A stretch of 64,000 nt of DNA from Cloeon dipterum (lineage: Eukaryota > Arthropoda > Insecta > Ephemeroptera > Baetidae): NCBI RefSeq assembly GCF_949628265.1, contig NC_088786.1:14632001-14696000 (forward strand), in the 5' to 3' direction. The notes under the pieces are model-generated. The model was given only the letters and a program-made list of their open reading frames with translations. It was not told the DNA's origin and made no database searches. Positions 1 through 13,500 of this stretch are shown here, in pieces. The position numbers were made by a program, and so were the translations under genes. Position 1 is the first letter of the stretch; each line of letters begins with the position of its first letter.

Positions 1-77
1 GTGAACCACCAGTTAATTTGGAAAATGCGGTCATAAACAAGACGCGGGTGGCGTTTAGGAGTAAAATAAAACACTCC

Positions 78-110
78 TCGTCGTCGTCGGTGGCGGCGGC
101 GGCAGCAGGC
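78..110. repeat. Trinucleotide microsatellite (TCG then GGC units)
   Basis: Short runs of TCG units pass into GGC/GCA units. On the minus strand one frame would read as alanines followed by Asp/Glu, but no splice sites or continuing frame support coding. I treat it as a simple repeat. Confidence 0.6.
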
Positions 111-356
111 TCCAACTGGCAAAAATGTTAATTGGGCCAGCACAGAAATTTAGTGGCAAACTTTGAGGAAGGTTATACGGTGCCTACTTAAATACAATAT
201 CGGGCCCGGTCATAAAATTCAGCTAGCCTCAGCTTGCGTTAGATAAAGAGCGAGTTAATAAAAATGCCTTCTTCTGTATTTAATAATAAATAACGCGCGC
301 GGTGGAGCACTTTATGCGGCGCTCCGTATTTTGCATGCACAACTAAATTTTATAAT

Positions 357-382
357 GCACACACAGACACACGCGCGCGCGG
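357..382. repeat. CA repeat running into CG repeat
   Basis: A CA dinucleotide run with one interruption passes directly into a CG run. This is an alternating pyrimidine-purine tract and is one of several of this form in the non-coding parts of the window. Confidence 0.75.
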
Positions 383-1081
383 CGGGCGGAAGGACTGCTT
401 GAGAGATATGAAGAAACTGTTTTATGACCCACACACTGTGGGGTGAAGCAGCCGCGCATTCGGATTAGGGTTCGAGAGCAGCAACATCTGTGCTTCTTGT
501 GTAGCTCCTTGCCTGATGGATTACTCCGCCTTTTATATCTGTACAACCGTCTGTACAGCCGCATTAAGTCTGATCGCAGGCGTCCAAGAGAAAACTGCTT
601 TGCCGGAGGGATTAAAGGACATGCACACTGAAAGATAATTACTTCTCTCAAGCTGAGGAAAGTTCTTAGCCGAAAAATGGCGCTGGAATGAAGCTGATCG
701 AGCCCCGTGTTGCTGAGATACAAGCGGACAAAGACAAAATTGCAAAACGTGACGCCATCTCGATAAAATAATATTCTTTATTTTCTGCTAAGACTTGCAT
801 CGGTATTTAAATTTAAGAAAATTCATAAAATTCATAAAATTTAATTATCTTAAACTATTTAAAGAAAATATGGCCACTGAGTTCAAATTTTGTCCAATAA
901 TCCATTTTCAACTTTAATAATCAATGGATTTATTTTGTAGTTAATAAGGTCCAGAGAGGATTTAGTTTTGACTGTTGAAGAAATTTTCATTTTTTTGCGT
1001 GACTTTGGGCCAGGGATGGCGCCGAGCAAGGTCGCTGCACTTCTGCCCGTGGCTGTACCCGGTGGTAATACACGGAATGTG

Positions 1082-1082
<1 letters not shown>

Positions 1083-1113
<31 letters not shown>
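1083..1113. repeat. GT repeat running into GC repeat
   Basis: About eleven GT units are followed by about four GC units without interruption, the longest alternating purine-pyrimidine tract that I saw. It lies inside a long open frame at 968-1528 that I do not accept as a gene. Confidence 0.9.
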
Positions 1114-3526
1114 CTGCTCAGTTGATTATGCAACGCGCACGACACGCGGCCAACTTTTCTGCTGCTGGCGCCCGCGCGAGCACATAAAAATTCAGCTCTC
1201 GTTTAAAATTCGGAGGCAGATTTCACCAAATCCCCGGCCGCGTGCTCGCTTTTGTGGCTTTATTATGCTGGGATCCGCACTTTTATTGAAACAATTCAAA
1301 CGCGCCGGACAAAAACACTGCACGCCTGCTGCTCACCCGCTTTTTCTCTTAAGGGTGCGAGAGCATGTGTGTTTAGATAAATGCACGAGCGGAACGTGCC
1401 CAGTCTTCTTCCTTGCTCTCTTCTTGCCACCGCCTCTTCTCAGCGGAAAGAACACCCTTCCCGGTGAATTTGCAAACTGTGCAACTTTTTTCATTTCAGA
1501 TATGAGAATTTTTTGTCCAAATAATTGATAATGTTCTTGAAATTATAAAAAAATAAGTAGAGCACTCGATTGTTGTGACAGGACTTACGCTAGGTTTTTT
1601 AAGTCCAAAATATCAATAACAACTTTAACTAAATTATGCTATGAATAAGAGAATCCATTTAATTATAAGTTTTGTGCAATTATATGAATAGCAACCAAAA
1701 ATAATATTGGAAAGGTTTATTAGTTTGATGAATGAAATCTCTATGAAACACAAAACGTTTGTACAACATACAAAATAAATTACTATCGTTTATAGTTATT
1801 TTATGGCTAAAATGAGTCGACGGAACCAATGAATATTACAAACGAGTCCTTCTTTGAATTTCCATGATTTTGACAACGATTTTATGTAAAAATAAAAATT
1901 CTGATCTTTAAAACTTTTGAAAATATTTACTGCCGATGTTTGAAAAGCTCCAGACATTTTCAAACTCGCAATATTTTTCAGGTGAAGATTTAAAACACGA
2001 AGAAACAAGTGCTATAGTTATTTCAAGTAATTAAACTATAGTTGTGATCGCACTATTTATTGGATATCCAAAAAACTTGTTCAGCGAAGAGTTGAAATGC
2101 TCATTTGAAAAGACGCTTAGCAAAGAAGAAAGAAAAAGTTTGAGCAGCTTTATCACATTCCCCTTTTACGAACTTAGAAACGATTACGCAAGAAACACAA
2201 ATCTGACCAAATCCCCTTTGAATGTAGTGAATGTAGTGTTATAAATTGTTCGCAGCTCCATTCACTTTTCCGAAAAGGAAAAAAGAAGAGGAAAGCTGGT
2301 CAGATTAAATGAAGAAAAAAGCGGCATAAATGTGCAAGCGGAAACTTTTTACCCGGAAAAAGCTAATGCGCGCGTGTCACTTTGCGGGAAATTTAGAGCC
2401 GCTGGTGATCCGCGAAATCTAACAGGAGGAAAAAAGGGCCGATAGCCGAGCGAAAAAAACGATCAAATCCTGTGGCCGGGTTGACACCTGCGACTGGTAC
2501 ACGAAGAAGAAGACGAAGGGGCAGACGCAGGTGGCGTGAAAAAATGCAATAACCCAAACAATCCACAATAATCTGGCCGGGAAAATAATTTCCTCTTCCT
2601 CCTTCTGACACCCAAATCCTTTTTATAAATCCGGTAGGTAAATAACAAGTCCATTATAAAAAAGTTTATCCACTCTCTGTCTGTTGTTATTAAGAGGCAA
2701 ACTTTTCGCTCTCTCTTTCCTCTGCCCTTGCGCTTATTTTCCCCATAGCGTGGAAGTCAGAGGGTTGGAGTTAATAAAAAATGGAATCAACAAATTTGAG
2801 CTTGGTTTAATTCACTGGGTGTTTTTTTTTTTTAATTTTGAAATGAAATTTTGGCATCATGCACATGAATTTTCAAATACTGTGGCCGTTGAGGTTGTAA
2901 TTTCAAATAAATAACGGAAATCGTGCCAAGCAAGTTAACTGATCATGGTTGGTGAAACGAGTTTTCAAATATATATTAAGTAAATTATTTACAATAGGTT
3001 GTTGTTTTAATTTATAGATTTCATGATTTTCTCTGGATTATCTTTACAAAGATACTGATTTCAACGCTGTAAAAAATATAGTGTTGTTTTGTTTAGCTAT
3101 GTTAATCTGGGTGCAACGAACCTTGCCGTTATTTTTTCGTTAAGGGTCCCGAGCAAAATTGTTGAAAATCAAAATTTACCACGCAGCAGAAGCTCCTTTT
3201 TTTCTGAATCACTCACACATAAATCACTAAATCTATTTTTAGTTAAAATCGTTTTAAGAAGCAAAAGCATTGTCAGAGTGTGCGCGGGAGGAATGTGCTA
3301 TGGCTGCGGGTGGGCCCGCGTTGGTTGTAATGAATAAAGCGAGCGAGTGTGTGACAGTCGAAATGAATAAGCACTAAAAGATTGACCTGGCCGTGTTTTG
3401 TGCTGCTCGACGAGTCTCGCGCGCGGAATGCATGCATATTATATCATAAAGGTGTCTGACACGTATCCCCTGCGAGCTCATGGTCCGCGCGTCTCTCGCT
3501 TTTCTTTTTCAACACATTCCACGCAG

Positions 3527-3543
3527 CACACACACACACACAC
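3527..3543. repeat. CA microsatellite
   Basis: A perfect CA run of 17 bases in a GC-richer non-coding block. Confidence 0.85.
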
Positions 3544-6155
3544 TCCCTGCTGTAAATCTCTGCTTTTCGGCTGCTTCTCTTCACTGTCCATTTTGACCGG
3601 TTTGATTTCTATTCTTTGGCTTTGGTGCCTTAATTATTCGTTAATTGACTATTAAAAGCTCATCGCGGCTTGGCACAAAATTATTAGACAATTAATCTTA
3701 CGCACTCTAAAAAACCGTTCCTTGAAATGAGGTGTGTCTGTGTGACTGCGCGAAAAAGGTATTTGTTGTCTCATTCTCTCCTTGGATCAATGGATTGTTT
3801 TACTGAGCATTTTTGCGCACAGCTCAAAATTGACAACATACATTTGTGGCTGCCAATAATGATTTAGGTCTGTAAATTTTATGCTATTTTGTGATGTTAG
3901 AGATTGAATTAATAAAAGCATCCATTAAAATAATACAAAAATCTGCTACCAAATGAGTAAATTAGCAACAGTACAATAGCATCAATTTAATTATAATTTG
4001 TAAATTAGGTCTGGAAATAATTTGCAGTTACCGGGGACAAATGTCATGTAAGTCTTCTATAAAAATATAAAGTGATCAATTTTTGCCAGCAAATTATTGA
4101 GCCAAACAGTCTTGAGCATTCAAAAATCTCCGGTTTTAAAATGCTCTTATTATAACGATAATCAAATACATAGAATGTGTTAACCCCAAGCAGCAAGGAG
4201 AAATCAATATGCGCATTTACAAATTAAAAGAAAACTTCATACGCTTCATACAATATATTCATGCGTGCAGGAACATCACTGAACGGTACTCCTTTTCAGA
4301 ACACAAGGTGAAGAATTACATTGTTCAATTTCAACGATCAAAGGTCCCATTAAACATTCAGTAACACCTATCCTCTGTTATCGATTTAATTGCCATGTTT
4401 TTGCTATCTCAGCTTTATTAATCGGCATTCCGTACGTTGCACGCGCGATAGCGAGAATAGGACCGAATTGCCAGCGTTGAAATCACCAGCGAATCGCGTC
4501 GTTAACGCGAGGATTAAGTGTTGCGTGGTACGCCGCCGCGACACATAAAGTAGAAGGATTCCCTTTGCCTGGTCACATTCCTTTCAGCACCGTGCGCCTC
4601 GGCTTCAGTAATTAATTATACCCTACACCTTTTCTCGTGTTGCCACCTTTCCTCGGCTCGCACTCGCAGGCACACTTCTCTCCATCTCCGCTCGCAGCCT
4701 GCCTTTTTATGTCATTTACTTATCAGCGAATTCCTATCGGACGAGCTGGTCGCATCGTTAAAATTCAGCATTTATCTCGTGACAAGATGTAATTGCCTGG
4801 ATAGTTCAAAGGTGAATTCAACGAGGAAAATAGCTGAGAGAAATTTTGAAATAAATTTTGGTTTAAATATTTTCATTTTCTATATTACAAGTCAGTTCTC
4901 TATAAAAACCATGAGCACGACGAAAATTTGTCAACAATGAAGAGGGTCGTCAAGGTTTGGAATATTTGGAAACAAATTATTCAAAAAGAAAATAACTGCA
5001 AAAACTGCGACAGTAAACTAACATGAGCACTGATTGCAGTGTTTTATGAAATTTGTTAATTCTATGTATATAAATTATTATTTGTTTTCACAAATGAAAT
5101 CACTGATTTATACTTTTGCATTTGCCCAACTCTTTAAATTAAAACAAAAAACTTGCAAACTCAACGAATTTTATGATGGGATATCATTAAAATTAGCAAT
5201 TTCCTTAAAAAGTAGCCTGAAATCGAGCCAGCTTTAATTGTGGAACATGATTTTTGGAAAATCGAGTGCTCGTGCCCGTTCTAACTACTCAACGTGCTTT
5301 GCCAATTTTGCCTCAGTGTTTATCTCCCCGAGGATGGTAAAAAAATACAAAGGAAAATGACACCACAATCTTGTGAACACTTTCGTGTGTGGTGTGTGAT
5401 TTCGAGGTGTGAGAAATTTATGAGCAACGAATTTAAGCATCATTAATCCGAAATGCACCCAAGGGCGATACGAGCCTAGTGTGTTTGCTATGAATGAACG
5501 CGCACAGAGCAGAAAATATTCTCGGACCCACCGAGACGCGCGGATGAATGAAAAAACAAATGTCCTGACGTGCGAGCACCAAAGGTGCCTGGCCAGAGAT
5601 GAATTTTGTCAGCGGGGAGTCGCATCGCACTCGATTACTCACCCAGCAAGACAATTGAATGTTGACATTGACATTGTTCACGAAAACACTGCGCGGCTGC
5701 ATTAACTTTAATGACTGTAATTTCCTGCTAGGGCAAAAATCAGAGCCACCTGGCAAGACACAAATATTGGAACAATGGAATATTTGTGGTGTTATTGATT
5801 TGGGTATGGGAAAAAGCTGCATCAATCGCAATGACTTACGTTGCAACACTGCGGTAATTTCAGTTTTTGAAAAAATGTATGATCCTCATGAATTGAATCT
5901 GTAAATTTATCGATTTAGAACCTCGCTTTGATGACTTTCTGGGACATATATTTTGGCAGTTATAAAGTTATAACAATTAATTACAAAATCTGCTTAGAAA
6001 AAGGTAGTTCAATAAACTTAACTAAATTTTTCATAAATTAAGCTTTTAATTTTTCAGCCATATATCTCTTTATATTTTACTGTGCTCCTTGCCACAAATA
6101 TCGATTTTGTCAACTCGCAAGTGACACGGAGTAGAATGCGAATTTAATTGCCGGG

Positions 6156-6181
6156 TCTCTCTCTTGCTCTCTCTCCTCCTC
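6156..6181. repeat. CT-rich (GAGA-type) tract
   Basis: A pyrimidine tract made mostly of CT dinucleotides, followed at once by a GAGAGA stretch on the same strand. Such tracts are typical GAGA-factor-like sites in insect regulatory DNA; that role is inferred. Confidence 0.6.
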
Positions 6182-6900
6182 AAAAGAGAGAATAAGAGCC
6201 GGGTGGAAAGGGTTGCGCATTCCAGCTTGTTAGATGACACCATCTTGCACCAGCAAGGGGTCCGAATGCCTTCTCTCCGCATAATATTGCTGCTCCTTCG
6301 AATAAATATGCCGGGCATAAAAGTTTTTACCTCTGGCTGCTACTTGTGTGTGAGTGTTGCTGTTGCTGCACCTTATATGTGTGTATATTTCCCGCAGCCA
6401 TGCGGCCAGCACGATAAATTTGTACGTGTGTGCGTAAAAAGCGAGGCAGCCTCCCGTCGGGCGAATCACAGAGAGTGCACGAGATATTTATTCCATCCTG
6501 TTGGTGTTGTCTTGTGGAGAGCTGCTACTGTAATTGCTGCCACTAATTGATGGCCGAGCCTCCAGAAGCTCGCTCTTTCGCGCCTCGGACGCCGCAGGAA
6601 TGTGAGCGTTTTAATTTCAATAAAGTGCAAGAGAGCCACGAGTGATAAATTTTATTCGCGTCTTTTAACAACGGCGGACTTGTAAATTTTAACAAGGCAT
6701 AATTTAATATCCGGCACTGTTTTCTAGAATTTATGATTGTGCTGTTGTACCTTTTAAGCTCGCATAATTTAACCATTAGTTTTGATTGAATAATTCGATA
6801 TGGCAGCGTACATAATGCACTCACTATCCATTCAAGTGTAATTTTATGAGTTCTAGTTTTTCCGACTGTTTTTACAGCTTTCCTTTATCTCTAACAAGAA

Positions 6901-9900
6901 ATTTTCTTCCTGTTTGAATTTGAAACCTATAGTTTATCCTGACTATGCTTTCAACAGCAAAAACCATTCCAGAATTTAAAATGTCAAGTTATCATAAATA
7001 ACAACTTTGATTCGATTTCAAAAAAATAAAGTGATTCAAGTGCAAGTTCCTGAAATATTTGTTTCCAATAAAACTACTTGAAATTTTAGGTATCTAGCTT
7101 AATACATACATTTCAAATGTTATTTCGTTATAAATATTTCATAGTGTTTTAGGAAGATATTTGCCATAATATATTCATATTTGCAGTCAACTATTCAAAT
7201 TTAATTTTAAGGCCTAAAATGTTTCTAAATAATGTCGACTAAATAAATTTATAAAAAACACCTCTATTATTTGATAATTATTTTCTAGAGTTTCATTGTA
7301 TTCCAAATTTCATAAAATAAGACTATATAAAAGTAGCTGATCAAAACCAAATTATTTCAAAACATTTTAATGAGTGTAAAACCCACCACTTTGTTCATTA
7401 TATTATATCAAAACGTTCATTCTGTGGAAAATTTGAATTATAATCTTTCCTCTCGTGAAATTACACTCTGTGTGAGCTGACACAACATTGCAGCTTGGAG
7501 ATTTGAAGTGAGAAAGGAAAAGATTTACGCAGAAGATGACACGTCTGGATAAGCCGAAACTGGGATTTCATAACGCGGCTGACAGCAGCGTAGCCGCGCC
7601 GTTTCTCTGTGCGAGATGTCAGCGTCTCATGTGGTCGAATTTATATGATTCCGTCGCGTAAAAAATATATATAGCAGCGCTGAAACGTGATTGTTAAAAG
7701 AATAAAACGGTATTTATGGCACACATGATACTCTCGTCCCCTCTTTCCTTGGCATGACGAAAAGATAAAAATTTCATATCTCTCTAGGTGTGATTTCAGC
7801 CCAGAAAGAATAAGGCACAATGCTCCATCTCATATGATATTATTTAATTCCATTCAAGGATTTATTGCTATTTTTATATATATCAACGTCAATGATCAAC
7901 TTGGCTTCGGAAATACGTGAAGCATTTTTAGTGTAGTCTTTATTTATAGAAAAATTCATAATGATTTAAAGTCCTATGCATGAATAGATTAAACAGTGGG
8001 CAACTTACATTGATATTCGGAATAAATCGTTTTTGCACAGCAGAAAAAAAAGTTTTCACAAGGACACACTCGTTAATAGTAACATTTTTTATCGCAATAA
8101 TATAATAGAGCAATAATTTTATGGTTTATTATCGATACGTTCTTGCGCCAAAATACAACTTTCTTCGTAATTGCTAGCACCGATCAAGATTACTTACAGA
8201 ACAAATTTGTGTGCTTGCCCAGTGCTTTGAAAGATTGACATACGATTTTCTGTGTTGCGGAGCTTTCTTTTGTTGAATGCCAAATAAAGCCAGAATTTTA
8301 TTGTGAATTTATTGAGCGCACACAAATTCGTTTTATCATCAGATGCTTATCGCTCGCGCCTGCCGCTGCAATAGAACTATGATAATAGACAAACAAAAAG
8401 CGGGTGTTACGTGACACCTGTTTCGAATTCTCAGTCAAATCCCCGCGGCGCGCACTTTTCTTTTGTGTGCCCATTGAAAAGTCGCTCGCGTCTGTTTGTA
8501 TACACGTTCAATGTAATAAAGGATACGCCGCGTCGTCTGTTTGTGTCACTGAATTATTGCTTTGTTTGAGCTGAGCACCACTGCTTCTTTTTCATTTTTC
8601 TTCTCGCCAGGGCAGCTGAGAACGCAGAGAGATACGTAGGCAACCGCGCCCTGCCGGCCGCAAATGGCAGTCACGAGGCAATTTTTCTTGCCCTTGTTTG
8701 CATTGCTATCCATCTGCTCAAGACAATGTGTGCGAGCTTGTAAAATCTACACATTCACGACTGTCCAGCCACGAGCTTGTGACTCTCGACACCCTGTAAT
8801 TTAATCTAGTTTGTAAATTGTTGAACATTTTGCCCCAAGAAATTAAAATTTTTTTAAATGTCATCTTAATACCGAGTTTAATAAAATGAAACAACTGAGT
8901 TTATTAAACCGTTGCTGCAAAAGCTGGAATTGTTCCAAAAAGTTATAGAAAATGTCTGGTAGAGGATGGTTAATTAACCAAGTTTGTTGAACAAAAGATC
9001 GATGTTTACCGCTGTTTTATACATTGTTAAATTCTGAATTTCTTTTATATATATCTGCAGAACTACATTAAATGAATGCACTCTCAAGAAAAGCTACCAT
9101 AGCAGCAATCAAAATTAAATTCGAAAAGCCGATCTAATCTATTTCGTTCCAGTGCAAACTCCGGCGAGCAAAAAAGTTCCCTCGACACATCCCCCGAGTA
9201 GCCGGGTGATCTGTAAAAGTGATATTTGTAGGTGTGAAAGAGCATTCCTCGGATGGGCTGCTTGCCCGTAGCTCTTGAGAGATGGCGTATCTTTGACAAA
9301 TCATCCGGCGTGAATCATAAATTCTGCAGCAAGGACAAATGAGGACCACACCTGCAATTATAAGCCAGATAACGTCAGTATGGCTTCATTCAGGCCGAGT
9401 TGGAATTTCGGTACCCCATAGCAGAAGCCGAAATTTCAACCCACACGCATTGCTAGTCAACGCGGCAGGTAAAAAACATTACGACTCGAAAAGTAGTTCC
9501 TGGAAGAGCTTTCATATCTTTTGATCACAAACGTCCGCACTGCCTGAAGTCATATTACATAATGCAAAAGATTTGTTCTTGCAAAAGTTTTGCTACAAGC
9601 ATCCGAAACAAGTGTCGTTAAAAAGGTTTTCAAATATGACCCATTTCCGAAAAGCTTTTTCTGGAGAAAAAATGTTTTCTTAAATTACTTATGAAGTTCT
9701 TTGGATATAAGATAAAATTGTACAAGATCCGTAAGTAAGAAATTTAATATTTAAATTGCTTGCATCTATTTATAAGTTTAGGTCTGTTCTTATTTTCTTT
9801 CATATTTTGGAACTTTTGTCGATTAGCTATTTTTATCATTTATATTTTTACATCTGTTAATCCCAAATTCTTGAAGTTAACCCGAAGAAAAAAATGAGTA

Positions 9901-12900
9901 TTTGTTCAAAGACCTAAATTTTTAGTTTCCAAAATTATAGTTCCGAAATAATTTCATGTGCTCAGAGTATAGCAAGCCGAAGTATATTTTTTTAATTTAT
10001 GAAAGTTTGTGCCATTTTTAACAATGAATTAAATAATATATATTGTTATATTTTAACCATTATAGCATTTTTAGCCAGGTGTTCTGTCAGGTATGCTAAG
10101 AAGCCTATTGGTTATCAGCAACAAGCGGTCTATAGCCTGTCGGGCTACCGCTCTTTAGGCCGTCAAAACCTTTTGTCTCCACCTCGCTGAAGAAAAAAGA
10201 AACACACACTGTCCTCCCATATCTGACTCCTGCTTCTTAATTCGCTGCTGTTTCATTCGGCAGATAAAATTTATGGAAAATCATCGAGGTAGGTGGTCAG
10301 GAATTCCGGCTTTTAAATAAATTATTGCTCACCAAACAATTAATATTCGTGTGGTGGTGCTTGAATTTTAATCAGTAGCCCACGAGAGGCAGCTCTCGTG
10401 TCAGGAGAAGACGCTTTAATGCTGCCCATCACTCATTTCGCGTGACAGCCAACTTTATTTGAGAAAGAGATTTTCTTCTTCGCTCTCTATTAGCCTACTC
10501 GCACGAAAATGGCAAACGTGTCATTTACTGGAATTGGCTGAGACAGCTAACACATTGTTTAACTCCTCTCTTATCTTATTCATCCAGTGATTTCTATTAC
10601 ATCGAAAAGAGGATTAAAGTCTCCTAACAAGAGCTCCTAATTTAAAATTTAAATTTAATTTACAGTACGTTTACATACAATCTAACGTAAAGGTAAAGCA
10701 AATTAATTATCATTTGAGGAAAAGAAGTTGCTAGCTTATGACTATGTAGTCACACGTCTAATTACACTAATTTGACAATTTTTAAGTTTTTAGCACGAAA
10801 CGAAAATTTTAATTTTGCTTAGTCAAATTACGGGAGTAGTTATTGTATATGCATTTAGAACCCTTTGCATATATTATTATTCCAGATTATCGTATGTTCA
10901 AGAAAATTTGAGCAGAAATTTTTGAAAATAGTGTCCTTTTTGCTTGCCTGCAATGATCATCTTAAATTTGTTAATAATGCAAGGCTTGGTGAGCCTGTTT
11001 CACAGGTAGTTTTTACCGAAATCTGAAAATTTGATTTGATTGAAACAAATTCATGAAAAATACTTGGAATTGTTTTTCTTTTCATTACTTGAATTGAATT
11101 TTTACGAAATAGTAATAAGTAGTATTGTATTCTAAGCGATCCAAGGGATACGGAAAAATCCCAGGAATTCTTACCCACTCAATTATCTCCCCCGTTCCTC
11201 TCTCCTCAGTAGGCGAAGGCAAATTAATTTGGTGTGGCCGAACACGCGGACCCGTTGAAACAGGAGACCTCAATGAACAGTAAAACATGAGCTTTTTGAT
11301 AACTCTATATTTTTCATCCTCTGTGTCAGCATTCCTGAAATTCTCCAGGCCAAAAGTGAAGATCTAATCTGGATATCATGTTTCTCGCTCACTGTGTGTT
11401 TGAGCACAAACACTCACTCACACACACCCTTTTCTCTGGCTTTTATTGCGGACTGAGAAAGAATTAAATCCGCCTTTTACGCTTTGCATTTGCAATCACC
11501 GCTAACAAACTGTTATCGGCCGAAATCAAGTTCAGTGTCATTTACATCTAATTACATTTTCACCTTTCAAATTATCTGATATTCAATACTCCTCTTAGCA
11601 ATTGATTATTGGAGAAGGCAATTGAGTTACAAAGTTTATTGCATCAAGCAAAGATTGGAAAGAAAATATAAACTAATATAACTGGAACTGTTCATCTGCA
11701 GCAGTGGCAGCTAAATTTAGTATAAATTTATATTACTTTTTAGGGCTTCTTGTCTGCGTCGATAGCTTTTTCATAAAGCAGAAGTGTCTTCTCTCAGCAG
11801 CCAGCGAAAAGTGTTTAATCAACGTAGAGACGGCAGAACGTTTTTGTAATTTTTTGTGCATTGTGGCAGCAGTAGGAGGTATTTTCAAAACCAATTTTTC
11901 CTCCAGTCGTGCTCGTTTCTGCTTTTTTTTTTATTTAACTGCTGCTGCTGCTTTTCTGTGTTCCAAACGTTGTTGACTGATTATTAGTGTGCCGAGAATA
12001 TTTTTTGACGTCCCACTGTCACTGCGGCCACCAGGCATTTGTTACACGCTGCTTCGCCGCGTCCGTTTTTGTTCCTTTCAGATGGATGACCCTGGCTGCT
12101 GCTGCCTGGCCTCCCTCCTTTCGTGAAGCGATGAATGTTTAATATTTCCACTGTCTACACAATTTCACTCTAATCTTTACTATATTATGTGTCAGCTAGT
12201 TTAATAAATTCTGCCTCGACCTTCTTTTCAACGCACGAAAGTTAAAAAAGCAAATATTAGGTCCCAAATTTCAATTATTTTTATATCTCGCAGAAAACAC
12301 CTTGAGTTAAATATAAATGCAATATCAGGCCCTTCCCTCTCGTTTCGAGATATAATATTACACGTCGGCGGGGAATTTTTAATTCCTCAATAAATTATAA
12401 ACGCGTGTTTTTGAAACCCTCCCACATTCTTTCATAAAAAATAAGCACCGCGCGCGGTGGAGAGAAGGACGTTAAATTTTGGTGAATGAAACCCTAGTCA
12501 TACTAAGGAGAAAAGCTCCAAAAGTCAAATGGGAGTTTTATGTAGCAGTAAAAAGATGATTTTATTTCGCAGCCGTAAAAAGTTTGGCGCGATATCAAAT
12601 GGATCAATGGAGATCAGCCGCGCAGCCGACAGAATAAAAAATCAGTCAGACAACATTTTCTTGTCCGCGATTTCCTTTCAGCCCAGTTGACAGTGGGGGA
12701 GACCCATAAAAGTGCAATTTAGTTACAAATTGTTTATAAAACTGGCCAACTTTTTATCGGCCATATAATTAAAACCTCCTAAACTTACACCTGCTGCAAA
12801 TTTTCGCAGATTATTTTACTGTTCACGATTTTGTCACCATATATACACATCATGAGAGGAAAAATTAAATATCAATTAAGTGATGCATAGTTTAAATTAT

Positions 12901-13500
12901 AAATAGCTTTTATACTTGAAGGGATCGATTCAAAATAGCATAACAAATAAAATATTTTGTGTATGTTTCATTGACTCCACTGTGCAATTTAAATGGCGTT
13001 TTCATATGATGTGTTGCCTAAAATAGCAGATTTAGACCAGCCTTTTGGCTCGCATTGTTAAGGTATTTTTCACAGCGTCAAAGCAATGGGAGATATTCGA
13101 GCATTTCTGGGATCTGTACCCAATGTCAGACATGGCACATGGTGGTTAATTTAGTAATTTGAAAATCTCAAATAGCTCAACGGGCTGGGAGGCGTACCGG
13201 CGCTGACTAGCCACTAGCTTCATTTCGCACTTTTCCAGAGGCTTTATAGTGACCATAGTGACAAATATCTGACGTTGCGATAATAAATCTCGGTGCGGGG
13301 AGGCGAAAAGATGGCCACATTAGGCCGAAGCGCCTCTGTGGCCACTCGGGCCCCATGTTATCTGCTCGTCAATGTTGTTGGTCAATGTTATTGGGACCCG
13401 GTGAGCTCATATAGCCCACGGAAAGTGCTGAGCAGAGGTTAAGTATGACCAGGATAGTGGAAAATGAATTAAAATTTTAAAATAATTGAAAAATTAGATA
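6901..13500. other. Non-coding DNA, middle segment
   Basis: No supported exon. A very AT-rich stretch (about 6900-7440) leads into alternating GC-richer blocks near 7440-7720, 8330-8800, 9100-9480, 10100-10560, 11160-11500, 11700-12500 and 13020-13440, with AT-rich spacers between them. A 14-base word beginning CGCGCGCGG near 12449 is identical to one near 294. I recognise no transposon ends or open transposase frame. Confidence 0.6.

Larger units (their letters stand above)
1..6900. other. Non-coding DNA, left segment
   Basis: I found no exon that I could support on either strand. The longest open frames run through microsatellites or have no recognisable protein. The stretch alternates between AT-rich DNA and GC-richer blocks, by eye near 1000-1500, 3280-3640, 4430-4720, 5400-5900 and 6080-6660. 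The blocks carry CA/CG alternating tracts, CT-rich tracts and words such as TTTATG and TAATTA. It could be intergenic DNA or the intron of a gene whose exons lie outside the window. Confidence 0.6.

Noticed and set aside
460..480. tRNA B-box-like word GGTTCGAG
   Set aside because: The B box is incomplete and no A box or acceptor-stem pairing was found at the right distance.
968..1528. 186-codon open frame on the plus strand, the longest in the left third
   Set aside because: It reads through the GT/GC microsatellite and low-complexity DNA, matches no family that I know and has no supporting splice or promoter context.
5433..5849. 138-codon open frame on the minus strand
   Set aside because: Overlaps other equally long open frames on the opposite strand and resembles no known protein.
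12371..12385. Short inverted repeat around an AATTT core
   Set aside because: Small palindromes of this size are common in AT-rich DNA and nothing around it suggests a transposon end or structured RNA.
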